Below are positions 5,883 through 14,720 of a stretch of 64,000 nt of DNA, piece by piece. The stretch covers positions 1 through 64,000 of the forward strand of contig NZ_VNIK02000008.1 in the NCBI RefSeq assembly GCF_007785775.2. Direction: 5' to 3'. The stretch's first letter is position 1; each line of letters starts with the position of its first letter. This DNA is from Flagellimonas hadalis. Lineage in GTDB: Bacteria; Bacteroidota; Bacteroidia; Flavobacteriales; Flavobacteriaceae. Made by a program: the position numbers and the translations under genes. Below the pieces are notes generated by a model. That model saw only the letters and a list, made by a program, of their open reading frames with translations. It did not search any database and was not told the DNA's origin.

Positions 5883-7634
5883 TCATTCTTTGCCCGAAAG
5901 TTGGTTGAGATAGAGTTCCTTATAGTAGCCATCCACAGCGTTCAGCTCTTGGTGGGAGCCCTCCTGTATTATTTTGCCATTGTCCAGCACAATGATCTTG
6001 TCGGCATTTTTTGCAGAGGATACCCTATGGCTCACGATGAGGGTGGTCTTGCTCTCCGACACTTTTTTCAGGTTGTTCAGGATTTCTTCCTCGGTCTCGG
6101 TGTCCACGGCGGATAGGCAATCGTCGAACAGGTAGATCTGTGGGTTCTTGAGCAATGCCCTGGCAATGGATACCCGTTGTTTCTGCCCCCCGCTCAGGGT
6201 AATGCCCCGTTCTCCTAGGATGGTATCGTATTTTTTGGCAAACCCTTCTATGTTCTTGTGCACCACGGCTTTTTTTGCAACGGCCACAATTTCATCATGG
6301 GAGGCATTTTCATTGCCGAAGCGTATGTTGTTCTCAATGGTGTCGGAGAAAAGAAAGGCATCTTGCGGAACGGCACCTATGGAATTCCGTAGGCTGTTCA
6401 GGTTGAGTTTCTGTACGGGCACCCCATCGATCAATACCTCGCCCGAAGTGACATCGTACAACCGTGCCACCAAATCCAAGATGGTGGATTTTCCCGATCC
6501 GGTCTTGCCCAGAATGGCCACTGTCTGTCCGGCCTTTACTTTGAAGGAAATGTCTTTAAGCGCGGTTATGTCGGTGTCCTCATAGGTGAAGGTCACGTTC
6601 TTGAACTCAATATCACCATGAATGACCGTGGGTTGGAGCACTTCGTTCTTGATGGAAGGCTCCGCCTTCAAAAATTCGTTGATCCGCTTTTGGGAGGCCT
6701 CTGCCGTTTGGATGATGGACGTGAGCCACCCCACAATGGCCACGGGCCAGGTGAGCATGTTCACGTACAGGATGAATTCCGCGATCACCCCAATGGATTC
6801 AATGTCGCCGTTAATATATTGTCTGCCACCGATATAGACCACAAAAATATTGCTGATACCGATCAATAAGATCATCAGTGGAAAGAACCAAGCGTTCACT
6901 TTGGCAAGGGACATACTGGTGTCCTTCCCTTGATTGGCCAGTACCCTAAGCTCCGCATTGATTCGGGGCTCTATGCCATAGGCCTTGATCACCGAAATCC
7001 CGGAAAAGGATTCTTGGGTAAACGTGGACAATGTGGACAGGAATTCCTGCACCTTGGTGCTGCGCTTGTGGATCACCTTGCTGATCTGATAGATCAAAAC
7101 CGACAAGATGGGCAAAGGCAATAGGGTATAGGCCGCCAAGGTGGGCGCTTTTATGAACATCAATGGCACAAGACAGACAAAAAGGGTGAGTGTCTGGATG
7201 CCATACATGATCGCAGGTCCGGCATACATCCGCACTTGGTTGATGTCCTCGCTGATGCGGTTCATCAGGTCGCCTATCCTATTTTTTTTGTAGAAATTGA
7301 GACTGAGCAATTGGTAATGGTCAAAGACCTCGTTCTTCAGGTCGTATTCGATATAACGCGATACATTGATGATGGTTTGTCGCATCAAAAAAGTGAAAAG
7401 GGCGGAGAGCAGGGCCGCTCCCACAATGACCAGGATGTATTGCAACAGCATGCCCTTGGCCTCGGAAAGGGAAATGGTGTCCGCCATAAACTCCTCCACG
7501 GCCTGAATGGACTTGTTCACATAGGAGGGCATGATCAGGGAAAAAATACGGGCTATAATGGTGATCAGCACCCCGATCAGCAACTTGAACCAGTATTTTT
7601 TAAAGTATTTGTTAAGGTGTTTTAGCTCCTTCAT
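5883..7634 (-). CDS. ABC exporter half-transporter (permease-ATPase fusion)
   Basis: The 583-aa protein has six membrane helices (about 15-310) then an ATPase domain. It has Walker A GKTGSGKST (376-384), signature LSGGQKQR and Walker B IYLFDDCLSAVD. The catalytic Glu after Walker B is Asp, as in the degenerate half of heterodimeric exporters such as MdlA/YheI/LmrC, but no partner gene is adjacent. It could pair with a distant subunit or hydrolyse slowly as a homodimer. The substrate is unknown; lipids and drugs are usual for the family. The start MKELKHLNKY at 7634 is chosen because a -7 box lies at 7682-7689 and the longer frame adds no helix. Confidence 0.93.
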   Translation of the reverse strand: MKELKHLNKYFKKYWFKLLIGVLITIIARIFSLIMPSYVNKSIQAVEEFMADTISLSEAKGMLLQYILVIVGAALLSALFTFLMRQTIINVSRYIEYDLKNEVFDHYQLLSLNFYKKNRIGDLMNRISEDINQVRMYAGPAIMYGIQTLTLFVCLVPLMFIKAPTLAAYTLLPLPILSVLIYQISKVIHKRSTKVQEFLSTLSTFTQESFSGISVIKAYGIEPRINAELRVLANQGKDTSMSLAKVNAWFFPLMILLIGISNIFVVYIGGRQYINGDIESIGVIAEFILYVNMLTWPVAIVGWLTSIIQTAEASQKRINEFLKAEPSIKNEVLQPTVIHGDIEFKNVTFTYEDTDITALKDISFKVKAGQTVAILGKTGSGKSTILDLVARLYDVTSGEVLIDGVPVQKLNLNSLRNSIGAVPQDAFLFSDTIENNIRFGNENASHDEIVAVAKKAVVHKNIEGFAKKYDTILGERGITLSGGQKQRVSIARALLKNPQIYLFDDCLSAVDTETEEEILNNLKKVSESKTTLIVSHRVSSAKNADKIIVLDNGKIIQEGSHQELNAVDGYYKELYLNQLSGKE

Positions 7635-7681
7635 AAAAGGGAAAGACGGTTTTTGATTGTCAATGCAACGGGACAATCAAG

Positions 7682-7689
7682 CAAATATA
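7682..7689 (-). promoter_or_regulatory. -7 box of the ABC exporter gene
   Basis: TATATTTG on the minus strand is an exact TAnnTTTG match. A TTTTG sequence about 16 bases upstream may be the -33 box. The leader would be about 40 bases. Confidence 0.55.
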
Positions 7690-7764
7690 TGGCATAGCAT
7701 ACAAACAAAATGTTATAAAACTGATAAGAAAGCAACTTTGGTAGGTAAGATTGAAATATAAGGT

Positions 7765-7772
7765 TACTTTTG
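7765..7772 (+). promoter_or_regulatory. -7 box of the nusB operon
   Basis: TACTTTTG matches TAnnTTTG exactly, 42 bases before the nusB ATG at 7814 and divergent from the ABC exporter promoter. Confidence 0.55.
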
Positions 7773-7813
7773 TGGCGTGAAAGCCAATCAACGACTTTAA
7801 AAGTTCTTTACAA

Positions 7814-8761
7814 ATGCTCACCAGAAGGCATATCAGAGTAAAAGTGATGCAGTGTATCTATGCACTGATCCAGTCCAAGGACGATTCCTTGGTGAAGCAG
7901 GAAAAATTCCTAAGAATGAGCATAGAAAACATGTACGTGCTCTACCTCCTTATTTTGAGCCTTTTGGCCGAACTGCACCGAATGGCCGAAAAACACGTGG
8001 GACATGCATCCAAAAAGTATGTGGCCACTGAGGAGGACAACTACCCCGATCGGGAAAAATTCACAAAGAACCGCTTGTTGCTCCAAATAGCGAACAATGC
8101 CTCCCTAAAGAACGAACTCTCCAAGAGAAAACTGAACAATTGGTACTTGAACGAGGAGTATATCAAAATCCTCTACAAGGAAATTGTGGCGAGCGATATT
8201 TACAAGGAGTATATGACCAATGCGAAGGACAGTTATGAGAACGATCGTGACGTGATCATCCAACTGTTCAAGGAAATAATTGCCCCCAACGAAAAGATCT
8301 ACGAATACTTCGAGGACGATAAACTTACATGGGTCGATGATTTTCCCATTGTGAACACCTACCTGGTAAAACGATTGAAGAAAGCCACCGAAAATTCGGG
8401 CGACAAGTTCTTTTTGCCCGCCCTGCTCAAGGACGCCCAGGACATGGATTATGCCAATGACCTCTTGACGAAGACCTTGCTCAATGATGCCAAATGGGAA
8501 AAAGAGATAGAGGGGAAGACCCCCAACTGGGACAACGACCGGATAGCGGAGATCGACTCCATCATCCTGAAAATGGCCATCTGTGAGCTGCTGAATTTCC
8601 CATCCATTCCAGAAAAAGTGACCTTGAACGAGTATTTGGAAATAGCCAAGGAATATTCGACACCCAAGAGCAGCATCTTCATTAACGGGGTTCTGGACAA
8701 ACTTGCCAAGGAATACAAAACAGAGGGCAGATTGCAAAAAATAGGAAGAGGGCTGCAATAA
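7814..8761 (+). CDS. nusB: Transcription antitermination factor NusB (long Bacteroidota form)
   Basis: The 315-aa protein begins TRRHIRVKVMQCIYAL and carries the NusB helical domain mainly in the C-terminal 140 residues: DRIAEIDSIILKMAICELL, then VTLNEYLEIAKEYSTPKSS and a FINGVLDKL ending. Bacteroidota NusB is about twice as long as the Escherichia coli protein because of an inserted helical N-terminal half, and this one fits. NusB with NusE binds boxA RNA and promotes rRNA antitermination. It leads the cluster nusB-DUF1573-yajC, an order common in this phylum. Confidence 0.93.
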   Translation: MLTRRHIRVKVMQCIYALIQSKDDSLVKQEKFLRMSIENMYVLYLLILSLLAELHRMAEKHVGHASKKYVATEEDNYPDREKFTKNRLLLQIANNASLKNELSKRKLNNWYLNEEYIKILYKEIVASDIYKEYMTNAKDSYENDRDVIIQLFKEIIAPNEKIYEYFEDDKLTWVDDFPIVNTYLVKRLKKATENSGDKFFLPALLKDAQDMDYANDLLTKTLLNDAKWEKEIEGKTPNWDNDRIAEIDSIILKMAICELLNFPSIPEKVTLNEYLEIAKEYSTPKSSIFINGVLDKLAKEYKTEGRLQKIGRGLQ

Positions 8762-8773
8762 ACAATAATTGAT

Positions 8774-8781
8774 TATTTTTG
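8774..8781 (+). promoter_or_regulatory. Internal -7 box before the DUF1573 gene
   Basis: TATTTTTG is an exact match 18 bases before the ATG at 8800. It could give nusB-independent transcription and argues for the start at 8800 rather than 8779. Confidence 0.45.
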
Positions 8782-8799
8782 GGAAAACAAATTTTTATC

Positions 8800-9276
8800 A
8801 TGAAAAGAATAACAACACTTTTTAGCTTGGTCTTCGCTATGGCCCTGGTGGGTGTTTCCTGCAAGGACAAGGCCTCCAACAAAATAGTTGCGGACAATGT
8901 TGAGAATGCCACTTCCAGGGACGAGGCACAAAAATTGGTTCCGGTAATGACTTTTGAAAAGTCTGAGCATGATTTCGGAACCATTGAGCAAGGAACCCCC
9001 CAAGAAACCATCTTCAAGTTCACCAACACGGGCAATGCCCCTTTGATCATCACCGATGCAAAGAGCAGCTGCGGATGTACTGTCCCCGATCCACCTAAAG
9101 AACCTATTGCTCCTGGAGAAACAGGCGAGCTTTTGGTGAAGTTCAATGGATCTGGACAAAACCAAGTGACCAAGACCATCACGGTCACTGCCAATACGGC
9201 CAAGGGTTCAGAGATCTTGAGGATCAAAGCATTTGTTAATCCTAAGAACGCAGTGCCCGCCGGCCCTGTGAAATAA
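8800..9276 (+). CDS. DUF1573 lipoprotein
   Basis: The 158-aa product has a lipoprotein signal (hydrophobic residues 6-18, lipobox VGVSC) and one Ig-like DUF1573 domain: HDFGTIEQG, then FTNTGNAPLIITDAKSSCGC and APGETGELLVKF. The SSCGCT motif in the first half of the domain is the family hallmark. The protein should be anchored in the envelope. Function is unknown; its frequent place between nusB and yajC in Bacteroidota suggests a link to envelope biogenesis, but that is inference. Confidence 0.92.
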   Translation: MKRITTLFSLVFAMALVGVSCKDKASNKIVADNVENATSRDEAQKLVPVMTFEKSEHDFGTIEQGTPQETIFKFTNTGNAPLIITDAKSSCGCTVPDPPKEPIAPGETGELLVKFNGSGQNQVTKTITVTANTAKGSEILRIKAFVNPKNAVPAGPVK

Positions 9277-9289
9277 GTAAAATACCTAA

Positions 9290-9583
9290 ATGGAAAACTT
9301 ACAACAGTTTTTGCCCCTGATATTGATTTTTGGTGTGGCCTATTTCTTTATGATCCGCCCACAGATCAAACGTCAGAAGGATGAGAAAAAATTTACCACG
9401 GAGCTGAAAAAAGGTGATAAGATCATCACCAAAAGTGGGCTTCACGGCAAGATCGTGGAATTGAACGACAAGGATTTTTCCTGTGTCATCGAAACCATGG
9501 CCGGCCGCCTAAAGTTTGACCGATCGGCCATTTCCATGGAAATGAGCAAGAAGTTGAACGTTACTCCAGAAAGTAAGGCATAG
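9290..9583 (+). CDS. yajC: Sec translocon accessory subunit YajC
   Basis: The 97-aa protein has one N-terminal membrane span (about 5-20), the FMIRPQIKRQKD junction and the small beta domain with LKKGDKIITKSGLHGKI. YajC associates with SecDF at the inner membrane and supports protein export. It lies 13 bases after the DUF1573 gene and is followed by a terminator, so it closes the nusB cluster. Confidence 0.96.
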   Translation: MENLQQFLPLILIFGVAYFFMIRPQIKRQKDEKKFTTELKKGDKIITKSGLHGKIVELNDKDFSCVIETMAGRLKFDRSAISMEMSKKLNVTPESKA

Positions 9584-9610
9584 TCAAAAGACGCACCTTT
9601 TACCAATAAC

Positions 9611-9648
9611 CGTCCCTCGGAAATTTCATTTTCGAGGGACGTTTTTTT
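9611..9648 (+). terminator. Terminator of the nusB-DUF1573-yajC cluster
   Basis: CGTCCCTCG (9611-9619) pairs perfectly with CGAGGGACG (9633-9641), followed by seven T. Confidence 0.88.
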
Positions 9649-9673
9649 GTACCTTATCCCAAATTTGAAAAAA

Positions 9674-11023
9674 ATGGGTACACGCAGACAATTTGTAAAA
9701 AGAAGCACATTGGGTATGGCCGGATTGGGCACTTCGTTTCTGTTTCCCGCGGAAATGTTGGCAACCATACGAAGAACCATAAGCCCGAACGATAAGATAC
9801 AGGTAGGGCTCATCGGCTGCAAAGGCATGGGTTTCACGGATTTATTGTCCCTCTTGAAAAACAGTGAGGTAGAAGTGGTGGCCCTTTGTGATGTCGATGA
9901 AAATGTGCTCGCGCAAAGAACGGCAGACCTTGAAAAAGGGGGCATCAAAAAACCAAAGTGGTATACCGATTACCGCAAAATGTTGGAGGACAAGGATGTG
10001 GACATGGTGATCATCGGTACGCCCGACCATTGGCATTGCCTGCAACTCACCGATGCCATTGATGCAGGAAAAGATGCCTACTGCGAAAAACCCATTGCCA
10101 ATTCCGTGGCCGAATGCGAGGCCATGTTGGCCAAGGTGGATGCCAGTGACCGCATGGTACAGATAGGCCAGTGGCAGCGGAGCCAGCCCCATTTTGTGGA
10201 TGCGATAAACTATGTACACTCTGGGAAGCTGGGACAGATACGATTGGCGAAGACCTGGGCCTATCAAGGATGGATGAAGCCTGTTCCCGTGCAGCCCAAC
10301 GGAACCGCACCTAAAGGTGTTGATTACCAAATGTGGCTCGGACCGGCACTGGACCGACCTTTTAATGAAAATCGGTTCCATTTCAATTTCAGGTGGTTTT
10401 GGGACTACGCAGGCGGACTGATGACCGATTGGGGCGTGCACCTCATTGACTATGCGCTCTATGGCATGAAAGCCTCGTTGCCTAAATCAGTGATGGCCAT
10501 GGGCGGTAAGTTCGCTTACCCCGATGATGCTTCCGAAACTCCCGACACCCTCCAGACCGTTTATGAATTTGATGGTTTTTCCCTGTTGTGGGAACACGCC
10601 ACCGGCATTGATGGCGGAAATTATGGACGGAACCACGGTATCGCCTTTATCGGGAACAATGGGACTCTGGTGCTGGACCGTGGGGGCTGGGAAGTGATCC
10701 CCGAACGCAACAGACCTGATTGGAGCCAAGACCTTGGCCCCAAAATAGAAGCGGTTCCCCTACAGCAGGTGGATGCCAACGGATTGGACCTGCATACCAT
10801 CAACTTTCTCGATGCCGTGAAAAAAAGGGACAAGACCCTCTTGAACGCTCCCATCAAAATTGGCTATGATGCCGCCATGGTGAGCCACATGGGCAACATT
10901 GCTTACAAAACCGGCGACCGACTGTTTTGGGATGCCGAAAAAGGGAAGTTCAACCATGCCGAAGCCGATGTCCTTTTGACCAAGGAGTACCACAATGGGT
11001 GGGAGTTTCCGAAGATGGGGTAG
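9674..11023 (+). CDS. Tat-exported Gfo/Idh/MocA-family oxidoreductase
   Basis: The 449-aa protein starts with a twin-arginine signal, TRRQFVKRSTLGMAGLG, then a Rossmann domain (KIQVGLIGCKGMG, about 38-50) and the family motif CEKPIANSVAE. The C-terminal substrate domain includes DWGVHLIDYALYG. These enzymes oxidise or epimerise sugars and cyclitols with NAD(P); Tat export of the cofactor-loaded enzyme is common in Bacteroidota. The substrate cannot be read. The start at 9674 is preferred because it places the twin arginine at residues 3-4; an earlier codon would lie against the preceding terminator. It appears monocistronic. Confidence 0.93.
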   Translation: MGTRRQFVKRSTLGMAGLGTSFLFPAEMLATIRRTISPNDKIQVGLIGCKGMGFTDLLSLLKNSEVEVVALCDVDENVLAQRTADLEKGGIKKPKWYTDYRKMLEDKDVDMVIIGTPDHWHCLQLTDAIDAGKDAYCEKPIANSVAECEAMLAKVDASDRMVQIGQWQRSQPHFVDAINYVHSGKLGQIRLAKTWAYQGWMKPVPVQPNGTAPKGVDYQMWLGPALDRPFNENRFHFNFRWFWDYAGGLMTDWGVHLIDYALYGMKASLPKSVMAMGGKFAYPDDASETPDTLQTVYEFDGFSLLWEHATGIDGGNYGRNHGIAFIGNNGTLVLDRGGWEVIPERNRPDWSQDLGPKIEAVPLQQVDANGLDLHTINFLDAVKKRDKTLLNAPIKIGYDAAMVSHMGNIAYKTGDRLFWDAEKGKFNHAEADVLLTKEYHNGWEFPKMG

Positions 11024-11190
11024 GCTATACTTTTTGAAATAAAGGAGTTTTTTTAAGAGGACACTTATCGGTTTTTTTGTAAGCCTCAGTAGAGTACTTT
11101 CTGCTGATGTATCTGATTCAGTTATTATTGTGCTTAAACACATTTTTAGACACAGTTTTTTATTTCAGTCGATTTTATTCAATTCCAACT

Positions 11191-11568
11191 TTATATTTTT
11201 TCAACCAAAAAGTCTTTAAATAAAGTATGGTCATTAAATTCAAACGTGTTTTTTTTAATGGTTTCAGAATTTGGTGATCGGTTGTAATTGTTCTTTATCA
11301 CCCAATATTTAAATTCCGATTCCACTCTTTTATTTCCAGATTTTACTATAATCCATTCAGAATTATGAGATATTTCCAATACTGTCATAGGAACTATTTC
11401 TGTTCCTGTATTTGCACATTTTTCTTTTTTGTATAAAATTCGTCTGTCCACATTATCATATTCCGATGGATAGATATTATTCCCGAGATGATTTTCATTC
11501 GTTCCGAAACAACAGGAATTCAGCACAATTAAAAAGGTCAAATTGTAAAATATTAATCTCTTTTTCAT
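11191..11568 (-). CDS. AT-rich hypothetical lipoprotein
   Basis: The 125-aa product has a lipoprotein-type signal (MKKRLIFYNLTFLIVLNSCC) with Cys18 or Cys19 as the lipid site. The mature part has several Tyr/Trp and a motif KYWVIKNNYNRSPNSE that weakly recalls DUF3997-type proteins; no firm family is claimed. The gene and its flanks (about 11040-11660) are much more AT-rich than the surrounding chromosome, which suggests recent transfer. No recombinase, repeat pair or attachment site was found beside it. Confidence 0.7.
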   Translation of the reverse strand: MKKRLIFYNLTFLIVLNSCCFGTNENHLGNNIYPSEYDNVDRRILYKKEKCANTGTEIVPMTVLEISHNSEWIIVKSGNKRVESEFKYWVIKNNYNRSPNSETIKKNTFEFNDHTLFKDFLVEKI

Positions 11569-11729
11569 TTGTTGCTCAAATTATCCCTGTCGGCAACAGG
11601 AATAAGGTTAATGGGTTTTTGCTTAAAACTCCAATTGAAATTTACGAATGCACCATGTGATTGACGGATGCCCAAATAGCGATAGGAAACGGACCATCAA
11701 AATGGGAGTGGTTTCAAAAATGAAGCAAA

Positions 11730-12278
11730 CTATGCTTTCTTTCGGTTCCTTAGGATGATGATGGTGAGGATATAGATCAAAACAATCGCAAAGGGAATGG
11801 TGATAAACCGAAGTTCAGGAAACAGGTACCATAGCACAAGCACCAAAACGGTCCTCGTCAGTGCATGGAACATTCCGACCCAATGGTTGATCATCCACGA
11901 AAACGGCAACCACATCAGCCCGGACAGAATACCTACGGTTAGTGGCAGGGAAGTGTAGTCCTCAAGGAAAAATGGAATCGCGATGGAATAGACCAAGACC
12001 GCTTGCCCGACCGTGTAAAAGAAGAGGGTGTCAAACTCATTTTTGGGTTTCTGCTTATCGAGGAAATCCTCCCCGGTAAATTTGGAAATGAACATCCCCA
12101 GATAGACAATGCAGCCCGTTGCAATGAACAGCACCCAAACCGTGGTCTGATCAGGAAATAGCATACCGGAAATTCCAACCAGTGTCCAAGCTATCAGACC
12201 TGCCAAGGGTGTGGCCAGAAACTTTCCATTTTTAAATTCGGTTCGTTGTTCTTCGAGGGTTCTTTTGATGGGTTCCAT
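11730..12278 (-). CDS. Multi-span membrane protein of unknown function
   Basis: The 182-aa protein starts with a charged 20-residue segment (PIKRTLEEQRTEFKNGKF) and has about six hydrophobic segments: roughly 24-40, 48-65, 88-103, 110-128, 138-152 and 156-175. It ends with RNRKKA, so the C-terminus is probably cytoplasmic. It may belong to the DUF7010 group; that is a recollection of pattern, not a search result. It stands alone between the AT-rich lipoprotein gene and the DUF1801/YdeI gene on the same strand. Confidence 0.78.
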   Translation of the reverse strand: MEPIKRTLEEQRTEFKNGKFLATPLAGLIAWTLVGISGMLFPDQTTVWVLFIATGCIVYLGMFISKFTGEDFLDKQKPKNEFDTLFFYTVGQAVLVYSIAIPFFLEDYTSLPLTVGILSGLMWLPFSWMINHWVGMFHALTRTVLVLVLWYLFPELRFITIPFAIVLIYILTIIILRNRKKA

Positions 12279-12323
12279 GGATTTTGGTGTTTCAATTATG
12301 ATTTAAATTGGCTACAGTGCAGA

Positions 12324-12914
12324 TCATCGATACCCATCATTCAACCCAACCCCTTTTTCGATGAGGGGAAGAATTTTCTCCAACCTACGCAATTTGGTGG
12401 CTTCCTGCTTGGCTTCGGTGATGTATTCGCAGAACTCCTTTTGTTTATATGGGGTGAATTTTTCAAAACTGGATTGTAAGGCCTTATTCCGGTCCAATGC
12501 AGCTTGCAACTGTTCAGGAATGAGCACTTTCGAAGTTTTCCCCGCTTTTACCTCCAATCCTTTTTCTTGATTTTCCAGACTTTCCAGCATATAGGCAAAC
12601 ACCCCTTTTTCATCCAGTTCCTCCATGGAGTTGAATTTCCAATGCCGCATGCCCTTGGTTTTTCCCTCTTGGGCATTTTCCAATACCTTTTTGGGGTCTT
12701 TCAAGAACACACCATTAAAAAACCAAACCCCAAAATAGGATTTGAACTTGCAGATGCCGAACACATTCTTGCCGCTCAAGGTATAGACAGGGATGCTCCA
12801 TTTAAAATTCTCCTCTGCCCCGGATTGCAGGGCCAACTCCCGTAGACGAGCTATGCCATCCTTAAAAGGATGCTCTTTTTCATAATAGGTTTCCAGTTTT
12901 TTGGCCTTTTCCAT
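12324..12914 (-). CDS. DUF1801/YdeI-like protein
   Basis: The 196-aa protein begins MEKAKKLETYYEKEHPF and has the DUF1801 pattern EENFKWSIPVYTLSGKNVFGICKFKSYFG, then a C-terminal YdeI/OmpD-associated module (LIPEQLQAALDRN, FCEYITEAKQEATKLRRLEK). Such small cytoplasmic proteins have no established activity. The start at 12914 is chosen because it lies one base after the pepT stop codon (TAGGATG), suggesting translational coupling; a longer frame would overlap pepT by about 30 bases. Confidence 0.86.
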   Translation of the reverse strand: MEKAKKLETYYEKEHPFKDGIARLRELALQSGAEENFKWSIPVYTLSGKNVFGICKFKSYFGVWFFNGVFLKDPKKVLENAQEGKTKGMRHWKFNSMEELDEKGVFAYMLESLENQEKGLEVKAGKTSKVLIPEQLQAALDRNKALQSSFEKFTPYKQKEFCEYITEAKQEATKLRRLEKILPLIEKGVGLNDGYR

Positions 12915-12915
12915 C

Positions 12916-14145
12916 CTATTTGATTTGACGGGCAGTGAGTTCACACACCTTTACAATCACCTCGACAGCTTTTTGCATGCTTTCCAAAGGAACATACTCA
13001 TACTTTCCATGGAAATTATGTCCGCCTGCAAAGATATTGGGGCAGGGCAGCCCCATAAAGCTCAGTTGGGATCCATCTGTACCACCTCGGATCGGTTTGA
13101 TGATGGGCTCAATGCCCACCGACTTCATGGCCTCTTCGGCAATCTCCACTATATGAAAAACGGGCTCTACCTTTTCACGCATGTTGCGGTATTGGTCCTC
13201 AATGACCAAATCCACATAATCGCCATGCTTCTGGTTGAGCTTGTCCACAACTTCCTTCAATAATTCCTTTCGGGCCTCAAAATGGACGGCATCATGGTCA
13301 CGGATGATGAGCTCGATTTCGGCTTTTTCAATTTCCCCTTTGATCTTGTGCACATGGAAAAAACCTTCCATGCCCGTGGTGTGTTCGGGAACCTCGCGTA
13401 CGGGTAGCAGACTCATAAATTCATTGGCAATGCCGATGGCGTTCACCATCTTGTTCTTCGCATAGCCTGGGTGCACACTTTTGCCCGTAAAAGTGATATT
13501 GGCCTTGGCCGCATTGAAGTTTTCGTACTCCAGTTCGCCAATTTGGCTCCCATCCATGGTATAGGCCCAGTCGGCCCCGAATTTTTTCACATCGAATTTA
13601 TGTGCTCCCCTGCCAATTTCTTCATCGGGCGTAAAGGCGATACGGATCTTGCCATGTTTGATTTCAGGATGCTGCACCAAATATTCCATGGCCGTGACAA
13701 TTTCGGCCACTCCCGCCTTATCATCGGCACCCAAAAGGGTAGTGCCATCGGTGGTGATCAAGGTCTGGCCTTCGTATTGCAACAGATCTTCGAAATAATC
13801 GGGAGACAGTACTATGTTCTTTGACTTATTCAGCACAATGTCCTTGCCATCATAATTTTCAATGACCTGCGGTTTTACATTTTTCCCTGAAAAGTCTGGG
13901 GAGGTGTCCATATGGGAAATAAAGCCGATGGTAGGTACTTTTTTGTCCACATTGCTGGGCAAAGTGGCCATGATATAGGCATTTTCATCGATGGAAACCT
14001 CTTGCAAACCAATTTGATGCAGTTCCATGACCAGTTTTTTGGCCAGGTTCCATTGTTTCTCAGTGCTCGGAGTGGTTTTGGAGTAAGGGTCACTCTGGGT
14101 GTCCGTGGTCACATACTCAAGAAATCGGGGCAATAGTTTTTCCAT
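12916..14145 (-). CDS. pepT: Tripeptide aminopeptidase PepT
   Basis: The 409-aa protein is a full-length M20 zinc aminopeptidase that removes the N-terminal residue from tripeptides in the cytoplasm. Metal-site motifs are [12 protein letters not shown] (His78, Asp80), LLGADDKAG (Asp141), [10 protein letters not shown] (Glu175/176) and the final [23 protein letters not shown] is the PepT substrate loop. The DUF1801/YdeI gene follows after one base. A -7 box sits just upstream of the start. Confidence 0.96.
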   Translation of the reverse strand: MEKLLPRFLEYVTTDTQSDPYSKTTPSTEKQWNLAKKLVMELHQIGLQEVSIDENAYIMATLPSNVDKKVPTIGFISHMDTSPDFSGKNVKPQVIENYDGKDIVLNKSKNIVLSPDYFEDLLQYEGQTLITTDGTTLLGADDKAGVAEIVTAMEYLVQHPEIKHGKIRIAFTPDEEIGRGAHKFDVKKFGADWAYTMDGSQIGELEYENFNAAKANITFTGKSVHPGYAKNKMVNAIGIANEFMSLLPVREVPEHTTGMEGFFHVHKIKGEIEKAEIELIIRDHDAVHFEARKELLKEVVDKLNQKHGDYVDLVIEDQYRNMREKVEPVFHIVEIAEEAMKSVGIEPIIKPIRGGTDGSQLSFMGLPCPNIFAGGHNFHGKYEYVPLESMQKAVEVIVKVCELTARQIK

Positions 14146-14159
14146 AGCAGGGATTTCAC

Positions 14160-14167
14160 CAAAAATA
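14160..14167 (-). promoter_or_regulatory. -7 box of pepT, very short leader
   Basis: TATTTTTG on the minus strand ends 14 bases before the pepT ATG (14145). The expected transcript start leaves a leader of about eight bases. Confidence 0.55.
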
Positions 14168-14245
14168 ACGCATATTCGAGGGTTAAATTAAAAAACAAAT
14201 GGTTTAAAAAAGTATCTTTCCCGAACTTTTAAAAACCAGCTTTCA

Positions 14246-14665
14246 TTGAAAAGGGTGATTTTTTATCTTTTTTTGATATCGGGTCTTTATGGGTCGGCCC
14301 AGATGGATTGTATTTTGGGTGTAGGTGGACCTGACGGAGACACCATGGTCCAAGTTTTCCAGTTGAACGAGGAGCAGCAGGAAAAGCTCAAAAGTTGGGC
14401 GGCCGAACTGAAGGTGCGGAATGATATTTTGAGGGAAAAGGCCGAATATTTGATGAAAAAGAACGAGAACAGTACCCCTGAAGTCTTGTTGGAAGTCTCC
14501 AAGCAGTACAGGGCCATCCAGGATAGCATGTTCCTGAACGTGCGCATGATGGACAAAAGGTTGCTGACCATTTTCAATGACAAGCAATACCAGCGCTACT
14601 TGGGCTTCTGCAACGAGCTTGCCTTGCGTCCTATCCATGTAAACAGGTCGATTGACGAAAAATAG
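14246..14665 (+). CDS. Small secreted helical protein, unknown
   Basis: The 139-aa product starts at TTG, the only start giving an intact signal peptide (KRVIFYLFLISGLYGSAQ). The mature part is mostly charged helix: LNEEQQEKLKSWAAELKVRND, then a second amphipathic helix near 75-95. The opening resembles the LTxxQ pattern of Spy/CpxP periplasmic proteins, but the match is loose. TATCTTTC at 14213-14220 may be an imperfect -7 box. It precedes pyrD by 55 bases, but pyrD has its own box, so they need not share a function. Confidence 0.75.
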   Translation: MKRVIFYLFLISGLYGSAQMDCILGVGGPDGDTMVQVFQLNEEQQEKLKSWAAELKVRNDILREKAEYLMKKNENSTPEVLLEVSKQYRAIQDSMFLNVRMMDKRLLTIFNDKQYQRYLGFCNELALRPIHVNRSIDEK

Positions 14666-14696
14666 TCGAATAGCAGAAAACTTTTTTAAGAGTTTT

Positions 14697-14704
14697 TATT
14701 TTTG
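14697..14704 (+). promoter_or_regulatory. -7 box of pyrD
   Basis: TATTTTTG is an exact match ending 16 bases before the pyrD ATG at 14721. Confidence 0.55.
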
Positions 14705-14720
14705 TCCAAACCAATTTTGA

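Noticed and set aside
11412..11660. Plus-strand frame opposite the AT-rich lipoprotein
   Set aside because: The minus-strand frame has a lipobox signal; this one has none and overlaps it.
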